Shown: positions 11,489 through 23,294 of the stretch, piece by piece | Layout of the letters: the number at the start of each line of letters is the position of its first letter | How positions within the stretch are numbered: position 1 is the first letter of the stretch | Assembly (NCBI GenBank): GCA_030765065.1 | Contig: CM060989.1 | Span: forward strand, 55,876,001-55,940,000 | Source of the DNA: Deroplatys truncata | Taxonomy: Eukaryota > Arthropoda > Insecta > Mantodea > Mantidae | Length of the DNA stretch: 64,000 nucleotides | Direction: 5' to 3' | Made by a program: the position numbers and the translations under genes | The notes under the pieces: model-generated | What the model was told of the DNA's origin: nothing | Seen by the model: the letters and a program-made list of their open reading frames with translations, nothing else | The model's database searches: none

Positions 11489-12712
11489 CGAGGGCAGTCT
11501 TAGAAGTACCCGACCTGATGTATAGATAGTGATTGTTGCTTCAAACAAACGACTGTGGTAGAAAGTACCAGCACTATAAAGCTTAAGTCTGAAGTTTGAT
11601 GATGCTAGGTCGTTTACTAAATGTTTGACAGCCATTAATAGTGAACTCTCTCAGCGAATTTGTAAACATGGATAAAACTGGCCATCGTTATGTGATACAA
11701 TACTTTCATTTGAAACGTCTTAGTCCAACTAATATTAAAGCTGAGCTAGATTCTACTCTGGGGGAGTTTGCCCCTTCGTTTACAACAGTAAAATATTGAG
11801 TGGCAGAGTTTAAGCGAGGCCGTACGAGCTGCCAAGACGAACATCGCAGTGGTCGACCAAATGAGGTGACCACGCCAGAAATTGTGAAGAAAATCCACAA
11901 AATGGTATTGGACGACCGTGGACTGAAAGTGCGCGAGCTAGCAGACATCATAGGCATTTCAAAAAGTGCTGTACATCGCACACTAACTGAAAATTTAGAC
12001 ATGAGAAAGCCATGTGCAAGTTGGGTGCCGCGTTTACACACAATGGAACAAAAACAGCGTCGTGAGGATGTTTCAACAGAGTGTTTGGCAATATTTTGCT
12101 GCACTAAAGCGGAATTTTTTTGTCGATTCATAACCATGGTTAAAGTGGATTGAAAGGGGAGTCAGCTCCAAAGAAGGTGAGACAGTTCCATTTGCAGGCA
12201 AAGTCATGGCGTCAGTATTTTGGAATCGGTGTGGAATAATTTTCATTGATTATCTTCAAAAAGGAAAGCAAACAATGGCGAGTATTATGCGAACTTATTG
12301 CAGCATTTGAATGATGAAATCAAGCAAAAAGGGCCGCACTTAGTGGAAAAGAAACTTGTTTCATCAAGAAAATGCATCAGTCCATACATCCATTATCGCC
12401 ATGACCAAAAACAATAAGTTAAAAGTTTGAATTGCTTCCTCATGCACCCTATTCGCCAGACTTAGCCCCCTCTGATTATTTTCTATTAACAAAGTTGAAG
12501 AAATAGCTTGGTGCTAAAAAATTTGCCAACAGTGAACAGCTGGAGTCTGCAGTTAAGGCTATTTTGCAGAATTCGATGGTTCTCTGTATAACAGGGTATC
12601 AAAGCTATTGAACACTGCTAGGAAAAGTGTATCGAGCTGAAAGGAGACTATGTAGAGTAATGAAGATTTTGTGTTTTCTTTATTAGGTCGGGTACTTCTG
12701 GGACATCCCTTG
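11489..12712 (+). mobile_element. mariner-family (DD34D) transposon, inactive
   Basis: A 1224-bp element is flanked by TA at 11487-11488 and 12713-12714. The inverted termini are CGAGGGCAGTCTTAGAAGTA at the left and, on the minus strand at the right, CAAGGGATGTCCCAGAAGTA, both followed by CCCGACCT. Length and termini fit a complete mariner. It encloses the broken transposase at 11668-12658. Confidence 0.92.
11668..12658 (+). pseudogene. mariner transposase pseudogene
   Basis: A transposase would bind the terminal repeats and catalyse cut-and-paste movement. The ATG at 11668 opens MDKTGHRYVIQYFHLKRLSP and is stopped by TGA at 11797-11799, where TGG is expected (KYW-VAEFKRG). The same frame then gives FKRGRTSCQDEHRSGRP, LKVRELADIIGISKSAVH (the second helix-turn-helix) and WVPRLHTMEQKQ. 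It breaks up near 12130 where the first catalytic Asp block should be. Beyond it, in shifted frames, are VMASVFW, HQENASVHTS (second catalytic Asp replaced by Glu) and PYSPDLAPSDYF (third Asp retained). Several stops and shifts make it dead. Family assignment is firm. The subfamily is not determined. Confidence 0.9.
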
Positions 12713-12714
12713 TA

Positions 12715-13049
12715 CACTAAAGGGCCACTCACTAAGAAAATTAATCATTAATATAACGACGTAAAACTTGTTCATAAGTTTAGCGGGATATGTAGACATT
12801 GACAACCACAAATGGAAACAAAAAGCAACCAATTGCAAGACAGTGTGAAACAGCTGAGCTATGGTGGTCTGCGAAGCGATAACCGACAGTACAGACGACT
12901 GCAAATCAGTAAAGCCAGTGTCAGTAGCGTGACCTTGATTGCAGCAGCGACGGGAACCACGTGTCCACACGCCCAGTGGAAAAACACCGCATAGCTGGTT
13001 CATAGTTCATTGGATCACTCGGTATTACAAATACCCTGATGGAACTTTT
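12715..13049. other. Possible transposon-end remnant
   Basis: The stretch CCAGTGGAAAAACACCGC to about 13022 resembles the terminal repeat of the element at 63175-63848 (ACAAGAAAAACACCGCAC). No partner end was found, so it may be a single remnant terminus. Confidence 0.3.
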
Positions 13050-13885
13050 TACTTTCTCTACTACGTATAGTAAGTAGGGGAAGTATTGCATTCCACCCAA
13101 ATATTCATTACCGAGATTTCACCGGAAATACATGTTTTGAGACCCCCTGAATAAAAAAAGCATTTTTAGAAACATGTCCGTGTGTGTGTGTGTGTGTGTC
13201 TGTGTACAGCATAACTCAGAAACGAACAGTCGGATAAACACCAAACTTGATATTTAGGTTCAGTATCTTCCAGAGATGCGACACGAAGTTTTTCAAGAAA
13301 ATCCCCCCACCCCAGATTACCCTTTACATGAAACATTTTTCGAAAATTTTAATTTTCTCAAAAATGGCTCCAACGATTTTGACTAAAATATCATATGTTT
13401 TTGATATTTTCATGACAAATGAAATGTATATCTCGAATTTTCTGGGAATGTCTCCAAAAGTTTTCTTCATTGTGAACGACTTTTGCATAACTGGTAAACC
13501 ATAAGAGATAGACAAAATTTTACTACACAAGAAATGTAGATCGCGTTAAAATACACAATTTAAGTCATTTTTTTTGTTGTTGAGTGAACCGTTTTCGAGA
13601 TATTGCTTGTTATTCCCTTAAATTTTCCGATACTTATACTTTCTCTCAAATTCGTTATTCATTTTTTTTATGTCCTGGACATGCAAAGAGAATGGAATGT
13701 GCCACATAGCAATCAGCTCTTAAAACATTTGACTATCGCTTAAAGCCTACTAATTCCCCTTGCATCTACAAGAAAATTAGCAATAAGATTAACATCTCGA
13801 TTAACATGAAGCATATGGAGAATAAGCGTTTGTAAAAATAGTTTGTACAAGAGTAGAGAAAGTCATGTGAGTGTAACACATCAGA
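13050..13885 (+). mobile_element. HINE-like copy, full length
   Basis: It starts TACTTTCTCTACTACG after TTTT and ends ACACATCAGA before a T-run. The (GT)n tract is short (about 13181-13198). Frames at 13247-13530 are repeat-internal. Confidence 0.85.
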
Positions 13886-14407
13886 TTTTTTTTTATTTGA
13901 TTTTTAATTTTGGGAGTTATACTGAGAAATAATTGGCAAAATAGCCTGGAAATCTTTCCTTTGGGCAACAGAAGTGGATTTTAAAGTGTTTTTTTGGAAA
14001 TGTGAGTACATGAAAGAAGTGCATAGAGGATGGCGGGCTTACAATTTGATACTGCACCATCATTCACATGTAAGAATTGCGAAGGAACTGTGTATGATCT
14101 GAAGAAAGGAGACGGCGTGGCAGAAAGAAATGAGTGTCGGACGACAGCGGTATGGAAGCGGTGCTACAAGCTTCGCTTGAGTCAGGTGTAAGCAGATCAA
14201 GTGTCCACCACATTTTAAATCAAGCAAAGTGGAAACCCTACGTTCCCAGGTTGCTTCACGCGATAAATGAGGACGATCCGGATAGGCTCCTCGAATTTTG
14301 TGAATGGATTTGAGATAGTGAACAGTTGGCTGATTGGATTGTTTGGTCTGATGAAGCGACTTCCTGGGTTATGTCTGTGAGAGGAACGTTTTGGACCATT
14401 CGTTTTT

Positions 14408-14417
14408 AGGGAACAGT
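14408..14417. repeat. Target-site duplication, left copy
   Basis: AGGGAACAGT is repeated exactly at 15205-15214 and brackets the inserted LINE 3' end. Confidence 0.85.
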
Positions 14418-15204
14418 AGTAGTAGTGGTATTTATTAAGTACTAAGTATTACATTAATTGCATAACACAATCGCATGAGGCATAAGACCGTACATAATCT
14501 CTAGAAAAACACCTGATCTGTAAACGTGACTTGCAGAATCAACCAGAAAACGATATTTTATAAATCATCACACTATAAATGTGCACATAAATGACAAATA
14601 AATTCTGAATCACACACATACTCACGCACCGCATATATTTAAAGAACATTTATATAAACACCTTATCTCTTAGTACACGTACTTCCATTAAGTATGTGCC
14701 CAAGCTTGGCCAGTTTTGACTGTTCAGAATCAAGTCCCAGCATGCTGTCCTCCGTCTGTTGGAAGCCAAAAATACTTCCGGTAATAAGTTTTTCCTAGTA
14801 CCCTCCGTCTGCACGCATGCTGCCCAAATGTGCGTCCAGTCTTCTTGTTCCCCGCATAATGGGCAAAGCCTCCTGCCATCATCATCAGCAATCTTGCGAG
14901 CTTTCCACCCTCCCAACCTAAGTCATGCTATTCCCGTCCTCTGTTTTATACCTAATTCCAAAATATATGTTTCCTTACCCCACCCAGTTTTTATTTCATT
15001 TTGTAGCACCAATGTTGATTTTTATCTACATTCAGATTCTATTTTCGGCCTGTTTATATCACATAGTCGTATTTTGACTTTTTTCACGGCACTGTGTGTA
15101 TTTTCATTACCCCTTTGCCGGATATTGTTTAAGCCAATTTTTTATAATTCCCGTTTCAACCCCGCCGCCCACGATTTCGGATGCTTTGGATGTTTTTCAT
15201 TTTC
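14418..15204 (-). mobile_element. 5'-truncated LINE inserted in the transposase
   Basis: On the minus strand it encodes the C-terminal end of a non-LTR retrotransposon polyprotein (14916-14650). Seen there is RLCPLCGEQEDWTHIWAAC, a C-x2-C-x7-H-x4-C knuckle typical of the end of LINE ORF2, then about 60 further residues to a stop at 14650. The 3' end on that strand is (ACT)n: the plus strand begins AGTAGTAGTGG. A 10-bp duplication AGGGAACAGT flanks both sides, so this is a discrete retrotransposition event. Most of the reverse transcriptase was never copied, as is usual for 5'-truncated LINE insertions. Confidence 0.8.
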
Positions 15205-15769
15205 AGGGAACAGTGACAAGTGCTGCCTACCGTAAGATATTGTGGGAAGAAATTGTGCCAGCTGTTCACCAATTCTACCCAGGTGAAGATTTTTATTTTC
15301 AACAAGACGCTGCCACATTACCATCGAGACGTTCGGCAATTCTTGAATGAAACATTTGTTGAAAGGTGGAAAAGCCGACGAGGAAGTGAGATATCCACCA
15401 AAATCTCCAGATCTGATGCCGTTAGACTTTAAAGAACACTGTCTACTGTGTGGAAAAAAGCGTTCCAGAAGATGTATTGCTGTAAATGGAAGACATTTGG
15501 AACAACTTCCACATTATCAGTAATGCTTTGAATATTTCCGTGACTTAAAAAAAAAAGTTTCTTAATTTTGTTCCGAGTTATTAAAGACGAGTTAGCTACG
15601 GTCAAAGAACGTTAAGTTAACAAAAAGCATCACCTATTATCACTATTAGTTTTGCTGGGATGTTTTATAGACATCCCAGTGATTGCTAGACTGGGATCTT
15701 GCACAGTAAGGCAGTTAGCGAAACTACAGCACGTCTGTTAACATTTTAATAAATCATTGGTTCGCTTTT

Positions 15770-16607
15770 TACTTTCTCTACCACCTACATAGTAGATAGA
15801 AATGGTGTTGCATTCCACCCAAAAATTCGATATCGAGATTTCACCGGAAATATTTGTTTTGAGGCACCCTAAATCCAAATAAAAAGCATTTTTAGAAAAA
15901 GGTCCGAATGTGTGCGTATAAACAGTGTAACTCAAAAACGAAAAGTTGGTTAAATACCAAATTTCGTTTTTAGGTTCAGTATCTCCCAAAGATGCGACAC
16001 GAAGATTTTCAAGATAATTCTCACACCCCAAACTACCTTTACATGGAATATTTTTCGAAATTTTTTATTTTCTAAAAAATGGCTTAAAATACCATATATG
16101 AAAGATATTTACATGAAAAATAAAACGCATATCTTAAATTTTCTGGGAATAGCCTATAAAGTCCTCTTCATTTGGAAGGAATTTTGTATAATCTTGTTAA
16201 GCAATAAACGAAAACGTACAGCACAAAAAATGTAGTAAGTTTAAAAAGCACAATTTATTTCAAATAGCTTTTTTGTGGCACAAGCGATTTCTGAGATATC
16301 CGTTATTAAAGGTTCCAGTTGTTCCTTTCTTGGTCATTCTCTTGAAGTCCCGTCAACATTCAGTTGTTTCTCGCGATTGCACGTAAGCGTATAGAATTTT
16401 AAGGCAGGGTACGGCATCCAGCTTAAACATTTGACTGTCGCTGTTCCCTTTGTATCTATAACGAAATGTGTAATGTAGGTATTTGTTCAAAGACTTATTT
16501 GGGTTAAAATGTAGTAAATAGAGAAATAAGCTTTAGTAACAATAGTTTGTATACCCACTAATAAACGATAGAGGGTAGAAAAAGCCATGTGAAAGTATCA
16601 CATTAGA
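15770..16607 (+). mobile_element. Old HINE-like copy
   Basis: It begins TACTTTCTCTACCACC and ends AAGTATCACATTAGA. It follows the family order with many substitutions. The GT tract has decayed to GTGTGCG near 15909. Confidence 0.75.
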
Positions 16608-16644
16608 TTTTTAACTCTTACTACACTATATGGGAAAGGTTTTT

Positions 16645-17260
16645 CTTTGAAATTAACAGAAGAGCTAGTCCAGCGTTTTGAATTCCAGCCTGGACAGTAT
16701 TATTTTAATAGGAAATTCAGTTCAGCTGAAGTGTTGCCGGGGCATATGGGTATTCTAGAGAATGAAAGAGCAGTTGAAGCTGCTAAGAAGGGGGCTGAAC
16801 CTTTTATTGAACCTACTAGTACTGGAGCTGTCATAAAGACAGGTTACTCAGAGTACAGGAGAAATACTGAAACTGATTTGTAGGGTTCAGGCACTCCAAA
16901 GCTTTCAGTAACACGTCACGAGAACTGCTAAAATTAATCAGGGAAAAGCTCTCATGGGCAACTGGCCCCTTTAAAGGACACTGTCCCCTTAGAGGGCACC
17001 TGCACAGACTGGGATAGCAAGCGAATTCTGCCTGTAGACGATGTCAACAGGCAGATGAGTCAGCTGCCCAGCACTTGCTCACCAAAGAGCCCTCATTTTT
17101 GGAAGTCAATTTCCAAAATTGGAGGTGCTTTCAACCATCAGGGTCCAGAGTCTGGTTCAGCTCATTATGAATGTCAAGATTCTGGATCAATGATAATAAG
17201 ACTGGGGATGCGCAACAGATCTGCAATGTAGGGCAGTGCTGCAACCCCTATCCTGCTCAT
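16645..17260 (+). pseudogene. Jockey-type LINE RNase H domain remnant
   Basis: The frame at 16647-16883 contains LPGHMGILENERAVEAAKKG, close to the conserved WVPGHxGIxGNExADxxAKxG block of the RNase H domain in Jockey/I-group LINEs. Farther on, in a different frame near 16975-17080, LTGHCPLRGHLHRLGIASEF and CRRCQQADESAAQHLL resemble the usual C-terminal zinc-knuckle end (LTGHxxLxxHLxRLG...C-x2-C...AxHLL). A stop at 16881 and frame changes mean it is broken. It is probably a separate insertion from the LINE that follows at 17500. Confidence 0.65.
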
Positions 17261-17499
17261 ACTCAGCAGTACTATTTTAATATAAAATTATTATACTTGG
17301 TGATATGCTACTCAACATTTGTGTTTTGAAATCTCTGTGTCCAACAAGGTTTGCAAGCGTATTTCGGAGACTTTTATGCTAAATGAAGTAATATATTTTA
17401 CACTTTCAATATAGGGCCGTGTTAATTAACACCACAACTTTGCACACTATAATTTGGGTCCTCTAATCAAGGCAATCACCCGGCATTCCCTTATGTTAG

Positions 17500-18250
17500 G
17501 TTTATCTATTTCATCACCTAATGGAGCAGCAATGTTGGAGTTGGGAAGAGTAGGTAGCAAGGGCATGATAGTAGAAAGATAGCATAGATTGAAATCATTG
17601 GATGGGCATAATATCTTGAGGCAATGTTTAATAACACAAGAAAAATCCAGTGCTGGGATGAACTGGGCTCAAGGAATAGGGAGAATTTTACAGGAAATAG
17701 GAATGGTAACTTATAGGAGAGAGAGGGGTTAGTTAAAGGTTTCTGGAAAGAAGTGAGGAACAGAGTAGAAGATATAGATAAACAAGAATTATTTCAAAGT
17801 CTGGAAGGAAAGAAAAGTTTGGAACTATATAGACAATTAAAGGTGGACTGGGGAAGGGAGAAATATGTGGATATAGGTAATAAGGTTAGTGAGAGAAGGG
17901 TGGGCCTGGTCCAGATTAAGTGCACAGAGGATAAGGGGAGATAGGAAGGGAGCGAATTTGAATAGGTGCCCTCTTTGTGGAGAGATCATTTTTTACCTAA
18001 AGAATGGGAGAATGTTAACAAAGAAGTATTAAAAGTTAGGATTATGAAAATACAAAAGGAGGGGGATATAAAAAGAATAGGAGAATATATAGGGAGAGTA
18101 AGAGAAAAATGGTTTAGAAAAATAAAGCAATATGAATTTGTTATGACCCACCATGCATAAATAACCACGGTGTTAAAATGCATGATGGACTAAAGAAAGA
18201 AAAAAGCAACTCAAAGTAATGTATTAAAAATTGTAAGAATTTTGTATAGC
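17500..18250 (+). pseudogene. LINE 3' end (ORF2 C-terminus and 3' UTR), first copy
   Basis: Broken frames run toward a stop at 18158. The segment 17753-17944 gives SLELYRQLKVDWGREKYVD and RRVGLVQIKCTEDKG, like the region before the terminal zinc knuckle of LINE ORF2. Near 17966 the text reads CPLCGE in an alternative frame, followed by LPKEWENVNKEVLKVRIMKI and GRVREKWFRKIKQYEF to the stop. The 3' UTR ends about GTAAGAATTTTGTATAGCA. The part from about 17978 onward is nearly the same as 26405-26690, which proves it is repetitive. Confidence 0.65.
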
Positions 18251-18619
18251 ATTATGGAAATAAATATACACTACTTTATCAATATAATTAATGGAATCTC
18301 TGGAAAGCACTCTGTTGATTATGGCAATGCAACCATTAAATTTGGTGAACAATCCCAAAATCAAAATATGCTTCTTTAGAGGGAACAATTTATTATGTTT
18401 ATGGCTCACAATTTTTTGTAGCACTCTTGGTTGTCCAATTCCGGCAATACATACTATCACTAATCACTCTTTAAATAGTCCTGTTCAGAATATTAAAATC
18501 CACATGGGAGTCGTCAAGCTTTTAAAACGCTTAACTGGCGAATTTGTACTCAAATCGTCACCTAATTTAAAATTCACATATTTAGGTAGAATTTCGATGT
18601 TGAGGCTCGCACTCCAGAG

Positions 18620-19203
18620 AAAGCTTATGTGTTGTATTCGCATGATTTTCTTTGCCCATTCTTCAACAAACTATTTTTACAAACCCTTATTCTTCTATTC
18701 ACTTCAAGTTAATCGAGATAAACATTTGTAGAAATTGTTTTATTACATAGTTGCTTGTAAATACAATGGTAATAGGGGAATACCGTAAGCTAGAATAGCT
18801 ACTTCCAAATTAAGAAACGATCAAGTATTTGAAAATTAAAACATATATCTCATACGTCTTACCAATTATGCAAAAATCATTCAGGGTGAAGAGGGCTCCG
18901 AAACCTATTACTAGAAAATTCAAAATTTATCATAAAAGTATATTAAACATACGGCATTTTATTCATTTTTGAGATAATCAAAATTTTCGAAAAATTGAAA
19001 ATCTTCGTATAGTATACTTCGAAGATGCTGAACTTAAATACCAAGTTTGGTATTTAAACGACGTTTTGTTGTTCACAGACACATACACAGTTTTGGGTTC
19101 AGGGGGGAGTCAAAACATATTTCCAGTGAAATCTCGACATAGAATTTCTGGGTATACAGTAGGTACTACCCTTACTTACTATAGGTAGTAAAGAAAATAA
19201 ACA
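18620..19203 (-). mobile_element. Old HINE-like copy with deletions
   Basis: The plus strand starts CTTATGTGTTGTATTCGCAT and ends GGTAGTAAAGAAAATAAAC. Family blocks GTTAATCGAGATAAAC and ACCAAGTTTGGTATTTAAAC are present. Shorter than young copies (about 580 bp) through internal losses. Confidence 0.65.
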
Positions 19204-19617
19204 TTTAATTCAGATCTCGTGTGTTTTCCCATATCCATAACTGTGAATCATGCTTTCCATGACCCTCTAAAATACAAGTGATAAAATGAAAATAAAACTA
19301 AGGAATACAATACAGAAAGAATCTTTTTACGGCTAGGCACCATTTCAAGACCTAAAAGAACCTTTGCAGAAGGGAACTCTAAGTCCGCATGTCTGGTATA
19401 GCTTACTACTTCAAACTAGTAATCTCTCACAAATACCTAAAATGAGTCATGACCTGCGAAGTTAAATATAATCAGGCAAACTTACAACCAGTATAAAACA
19501 TTCAACAAGATAAAGTTAGGACAGTTAGGAATGATCTAGTCGGTTAAAGGAGGTTAAGGGCGAAAAACAAACAAACAAAAACAGATAAAATCCGATTACT
19601 TTACAAATAACATTATT
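19204..19617. other. Unassigned intergenic sequence
   Basis: Nothing recognised. Confidence 0.35.
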
Positions 19618-19917
19618 AACTGTCCCAGTAGTTCAGTCGCTAGAGCACCTGTCTACTGTACGAGGTGTTCCGGGTTCGATTACCGGCTAGGGAGTGAGAA
19701 TTTCTCTCTAACCAAGATTATTACGTAAACAGAGTCTGGAAGTATGAAAAAGAGTGTGAATGTGTGTGATCTAATATGTAACCCCCCAAAAAAACAAATG
19801 CTGTGACAACTGTATACGAGTTAATATTGCCGATAGGTAAAAGGTCGCCGATATGACCATTGGATCTAAAGGCGGGGTATAAATGGAATACAAAAAAAAT
19901 GAATAAATAAAAATAAC
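19618..19917 (+). mobile_element. tRNA-derived SINE (family S1)
   Basis: A-box-like AGTTCAGTCGCTAGAGC, B-box GGTTCGATTAC, body CTGGAAGTATGAAAAAGAGTG, and end GGGGTATAAATGGAATAC with an A-rich tail. Same layout as 6246-6485. Confidence 0.75.
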
Positions 19918-19974
19918 ATCAATGATAATCAAGCTCTTTCACACATGCTATGTGTAACTATGAAGCGCAGAACT

Positions 19975-20205
19975 TCTAACTACTTGCGCGACTGTAAGTC
20001 GCCATTCGGGTATGTTATCTTAAAAGGAACTTGAGAACGCTTATGCTTTATCGGAAACACGTAAGTCCGTTGGGGAATTAATTGTAGTGCTGGCATAGTG
20101 TCATGGTAGCTCCGGTTAGAGCAGCAGCACGGCAAGCCGAAGATCCGTGGTTCTAACCCCGGCTATGGCATTGGGTTTTTCATACTAATTCTACCTTTCC
20201 AATAG
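19975..20205 (+). mobile_element. tRNA-containing SINE (family S2)
   Basis: It has the 5' block GTAAGTCGCCATTCGGGTAT and then a tRNA-like body from CATGGTAGCTCCGGTTAGAG through GTGGTTCTAACCCCGGCTAT. The family 3' end ATTCTACCTTTCCAA follows. Copies at 26888, 34500, 34785 and 38470. Confidence 0.7.
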
Positions 20206-22133
20206 CATAAATATTCAAGAAATGGTTGGACAAATTTTGCATTGTATCCTTAAATACATTCTTACAGTAATGCCAATATTTCGCAGTACAGTTGGTGGTA
20301 CAAATGTGCTATCATTGGAAAAAAAAAAAGCTCTTACCTGCAGTATATGTGGATTAGCTATAATTTTAAGTAATCACCAGAGTTATCACGCTCGCAGTGT
20401 TAACGAACAACTAACTTTGTCGATGACACTAAAAACAACTTCACATATCACTCGATGTTATTCGACTGTATAACACGTCTGGTTGTGAACGCGACAGAAC
20501 CCCGTGTGGTACCGTCGAGCCAGCTTGGGGAGAATGGAAACAACTGCGTGAGCCAGAGGGAGCCACAAGCGACGAACACATTCAGCCATGCATTACAATA
20601 CCGGACAGCAAGATCCTGCCTGCCTTTGATCTTCCTCCTTCCCTGGAGTCCTCGCTTCAATTACCGCCCTTTTCCTCGCGTAGCTTCCAGCTTGTTTCAA
20701 AGCGCATAGACCGCTCCGAGGATTATGGAAAATAATTATACTTTAGTTGCCATGGGAAATTAATCGTGCTAACATGCAGTTCCTTGTTGATATGCTATTT
20801 GCTGTCACTCTAAACCTGCTGGTACTAGAGTTTGCATCCTATATTATTTAAGGGCACAAGGTACTCTGAAATGGTTAAAAAAAACAACACATTTTTTGTT
20901 TTAGGCCCCAATAAAATTTCTATTATTTCTAGTTTCAGAAAATATATACTTTTGGGGGGTTAAGAACTTTTTAAGAGGTTTAGCAACCCTCTTTTTAGAA
21001 CATTTTTGTGTCTTTCAACAACGAACGACTATATTATGCCAGCGAGCCGTTCAGCAATTAACAAAAGAGGCACGACCAAGAGAAGGCAATCAGAAAAGCT
21101 GAAGCAATCCAGGAATGAAGGTGCAGATGATTATGATCCTGGAATGTACTGAAGTGTGTCAGAATTTTAATGTTCAAACTTTAAATTCAGTTTTCTCAAA
21201 ACAACAGTTTTGGATACTTATGTACCTTTTTCTCAGAAAGTATGAGAGGTAGAGAGCTGAAATTTTCAGTACATGTATACAACACATAGTTACACTTTCT
21301 GAACCACAATCATAATTTTATCATGTATATTAGTGATATTAAGAAAACAACAACGTTGCAAATGTTCCGCATTTTTACTTTTTTGGCTGTGCCAATATTT
21401 TTTTTTCTTCAATTTCTAGTGAACTGATATACATAACTAAATAACTGAGGTTCAGAAGATAGCTGATTATACTAAGAATAACATGCAAAAGTGTGATTCT
21501 GAATTCCAAGTAGTATCAGAGAAAAGGTACATGAATTCACATGTTTTAAGAGTAAATTTTATTATTTTTCTGCTGAATGAAATAATTTTTATGGACTCAA
21601 CTACATAAGCTATCACTGCAAACAAACACTTTAAATAATTGTCATGACTTATAGAGTAATTCATAAAAAAATCAGGAAAAACCATTGAGAACTTTAAGAG
21701 CTGTGGACTTAAGGTGTGATTTCCATGTGTTCAGAATACCTTGTCTCCTTAAACAATAAATCAGAATTTTTAAGTTCAACAAGAAGTACACAAGCCAAAT
21801 ATGAACGACACTTTTTTCTTGTATACTCCCCTCCAATCTTCACATCAAGCGACTTTTATATGTTTCTTTTCAACAAGCATTTTACTGAAGGGGATCTCAA
21901 AGGAGCGACGATGTGGTCGCAAGGAGGCATCGTTCAGGAAAGAAAACATTCAAAAGTTGGTATTCTGTAATTTACAACAGAAATTCTTAAAACTAGATAT
22001 GCTAATCTCCTTAGCATTACGGAGTTCATATTAAACAAGAAACAAACAGCCATAGTTTAGATGTAAGTATTTCTTGGGAAATCTCGCAAATTCAAACGCA
22101 ATACTCGAGAGTGAAACGCGTTGATTCAAGAGT
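20206..22133. other. Unassigned sequence, possible transposase trace
   Basis: Mostly unrecognised. At about 21824-21885 one frame reads YSPPIFTSSDFYMFLFNKHF, faintly like the third-Asp region of mariner transposases (YSPDLxxSDFxxF). The similarity is too short and poor to call an element. Confidence 0.3.
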
Positions 22134-22422
22134 GTGAGAGAAAAAATCACAGGAATTTCTCTACTCACTATTTAACAAACTATTCTTTCAAAAACTTATT
22201 ATTATATCTACTTCTTATTAATCCGGATAAACTTTCAATTCATGTCTACACGTTTCTTTATACGATACAGTAGGTGAGGCGAGTCAGATGTTTCAAAAGT
22301 ATGTCGCTATTTGAGGGCTTTGAAACTCCATTCTCTTTGCATAAACACGAGAAGAAAGAAAGAAAGAGAAAAAATAAAGAAAGAAAGAGAAAAGAATAAT
22401 GGCTTAGCAGCTGAAAAAAATA

Positions 22423-23222
22423 TCTGATGTGTTACACTCACATGACTTTCTCTACTCTTGTACAAACTATTTTTACAAACGCTTATTCTCCATATGCTTC
22501 ATGTTAATCGAGATATCGAGATGTTAATCTTATTGCTAGGCGCAAGGAGAATTGGTAGGCTTTAAGCGATAGTCAAATATTCTAAGAACTGGTTGCTATG
22601 TGGAGCATTCCATTCTCTTCGTATTACCAGGACAAAAAATGAAAACGAATTTGTATTTGAGAAAAACTATAAGTATTGGAAAATTAAAGGAAATAACAAG
22701 CAATATCTCTAAAATGGTTTACTCAAAAAAAAATGTATATGACATAAATTGTGTATTTTAACGCGATCTACATTTTTTGTGTAGTAAAATGTTGTCTATC
22801 TCTTATGGTTTACTAGTTATGCAAAAGTCGTTCACAATGAAGAATACTTTTGGAGACTTTCCCAGAAAATTCGAGATATACATTTTATTTGTCATGAAAA
22901 TATCTTAAACATAATATATTTTAATCACAATCGTTAGCCATTTTTAAGAAAATTGAAATTTTCGAAAAATGTTTCATGTAAAGGGTAATCTGGGGTGGGG
23001 GGATTTTTTTGAAAACCTTCGTGTCGCATCTCTGGAAAATACTGAACCTAAATACCAAGTTTGGTGTTTATCCGACTGCTCTTTCTGAGTTATACTGTTC
23101 ACAGACACACACACACACACACACACACACGGACATGTTTTCAAAAATGTTTTTTTTTTGGATTCAGGGGGGTCTCAAAACTTATATACAATACTTTAAT
23201 ACTATACGTAGTAGAGAAAGTA
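22423..23222 (-). mobile_element. Young HINE-like copy nested in an old copy
   Basis: The plus strand runs TCTGATGTGTTACACTC to GTAGAGAAAGTA, with (CA)n at about 23103-23130. Just before the terminal block there is a small deletion, where the GGTGAAATCTCGG region is missing. Confidence 0.85.
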
Positions 23223-23294
23223 ATAAGTTTTTTTAAATTTCAAAATAATAACAAGGAATATTTTGCAAATGTTTAACGCCACAAAAAATCTTTT

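Larger units (their letters stand above)
14040..15545 (+). pseudogene. mariner-like (DD41D-type) transposase pseudogene, split by a LINE
   Basis: The 5' part is 14040-14417. In one frame it shows ESGVSRSSVHHIL (helix-turn-helix), KWKPYVPRLLHAINEDDPD, then EFCEWI with a stop, and DWIVWSDEATSWV holding the first catalytic Asp. Sequence is missing between WV and MSVRGTFW. The 3' part resumes after the inserted LINE at 15215 with TVTSAAYRKILWEEIVP, FYPGEDFYFQQD (second Asp), then in other frames HYHRDVRQFLNETF and PPKSPDLMPLDF (third Asp). About 41 residues separate the second and third Asp in this family layout, which fits DD41D mariner-like elements. The element termini were not identified. Multiple shifts, stops and one internal deletion show it is dead. 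Confidence 0.8.

Noticed and set aside
20455..20709. GC-richer open frames on both strands as a possible gene
   Set aside because: Frames on the two strands overlap and neither has a recognisable domain or splice context.
21801..22034. Possible mariner transposase C-terminus (YSPPIFTSSDFYMF)
   Set aside because: Only a short weak similarity, with no second catalytic block or termini found nearby.
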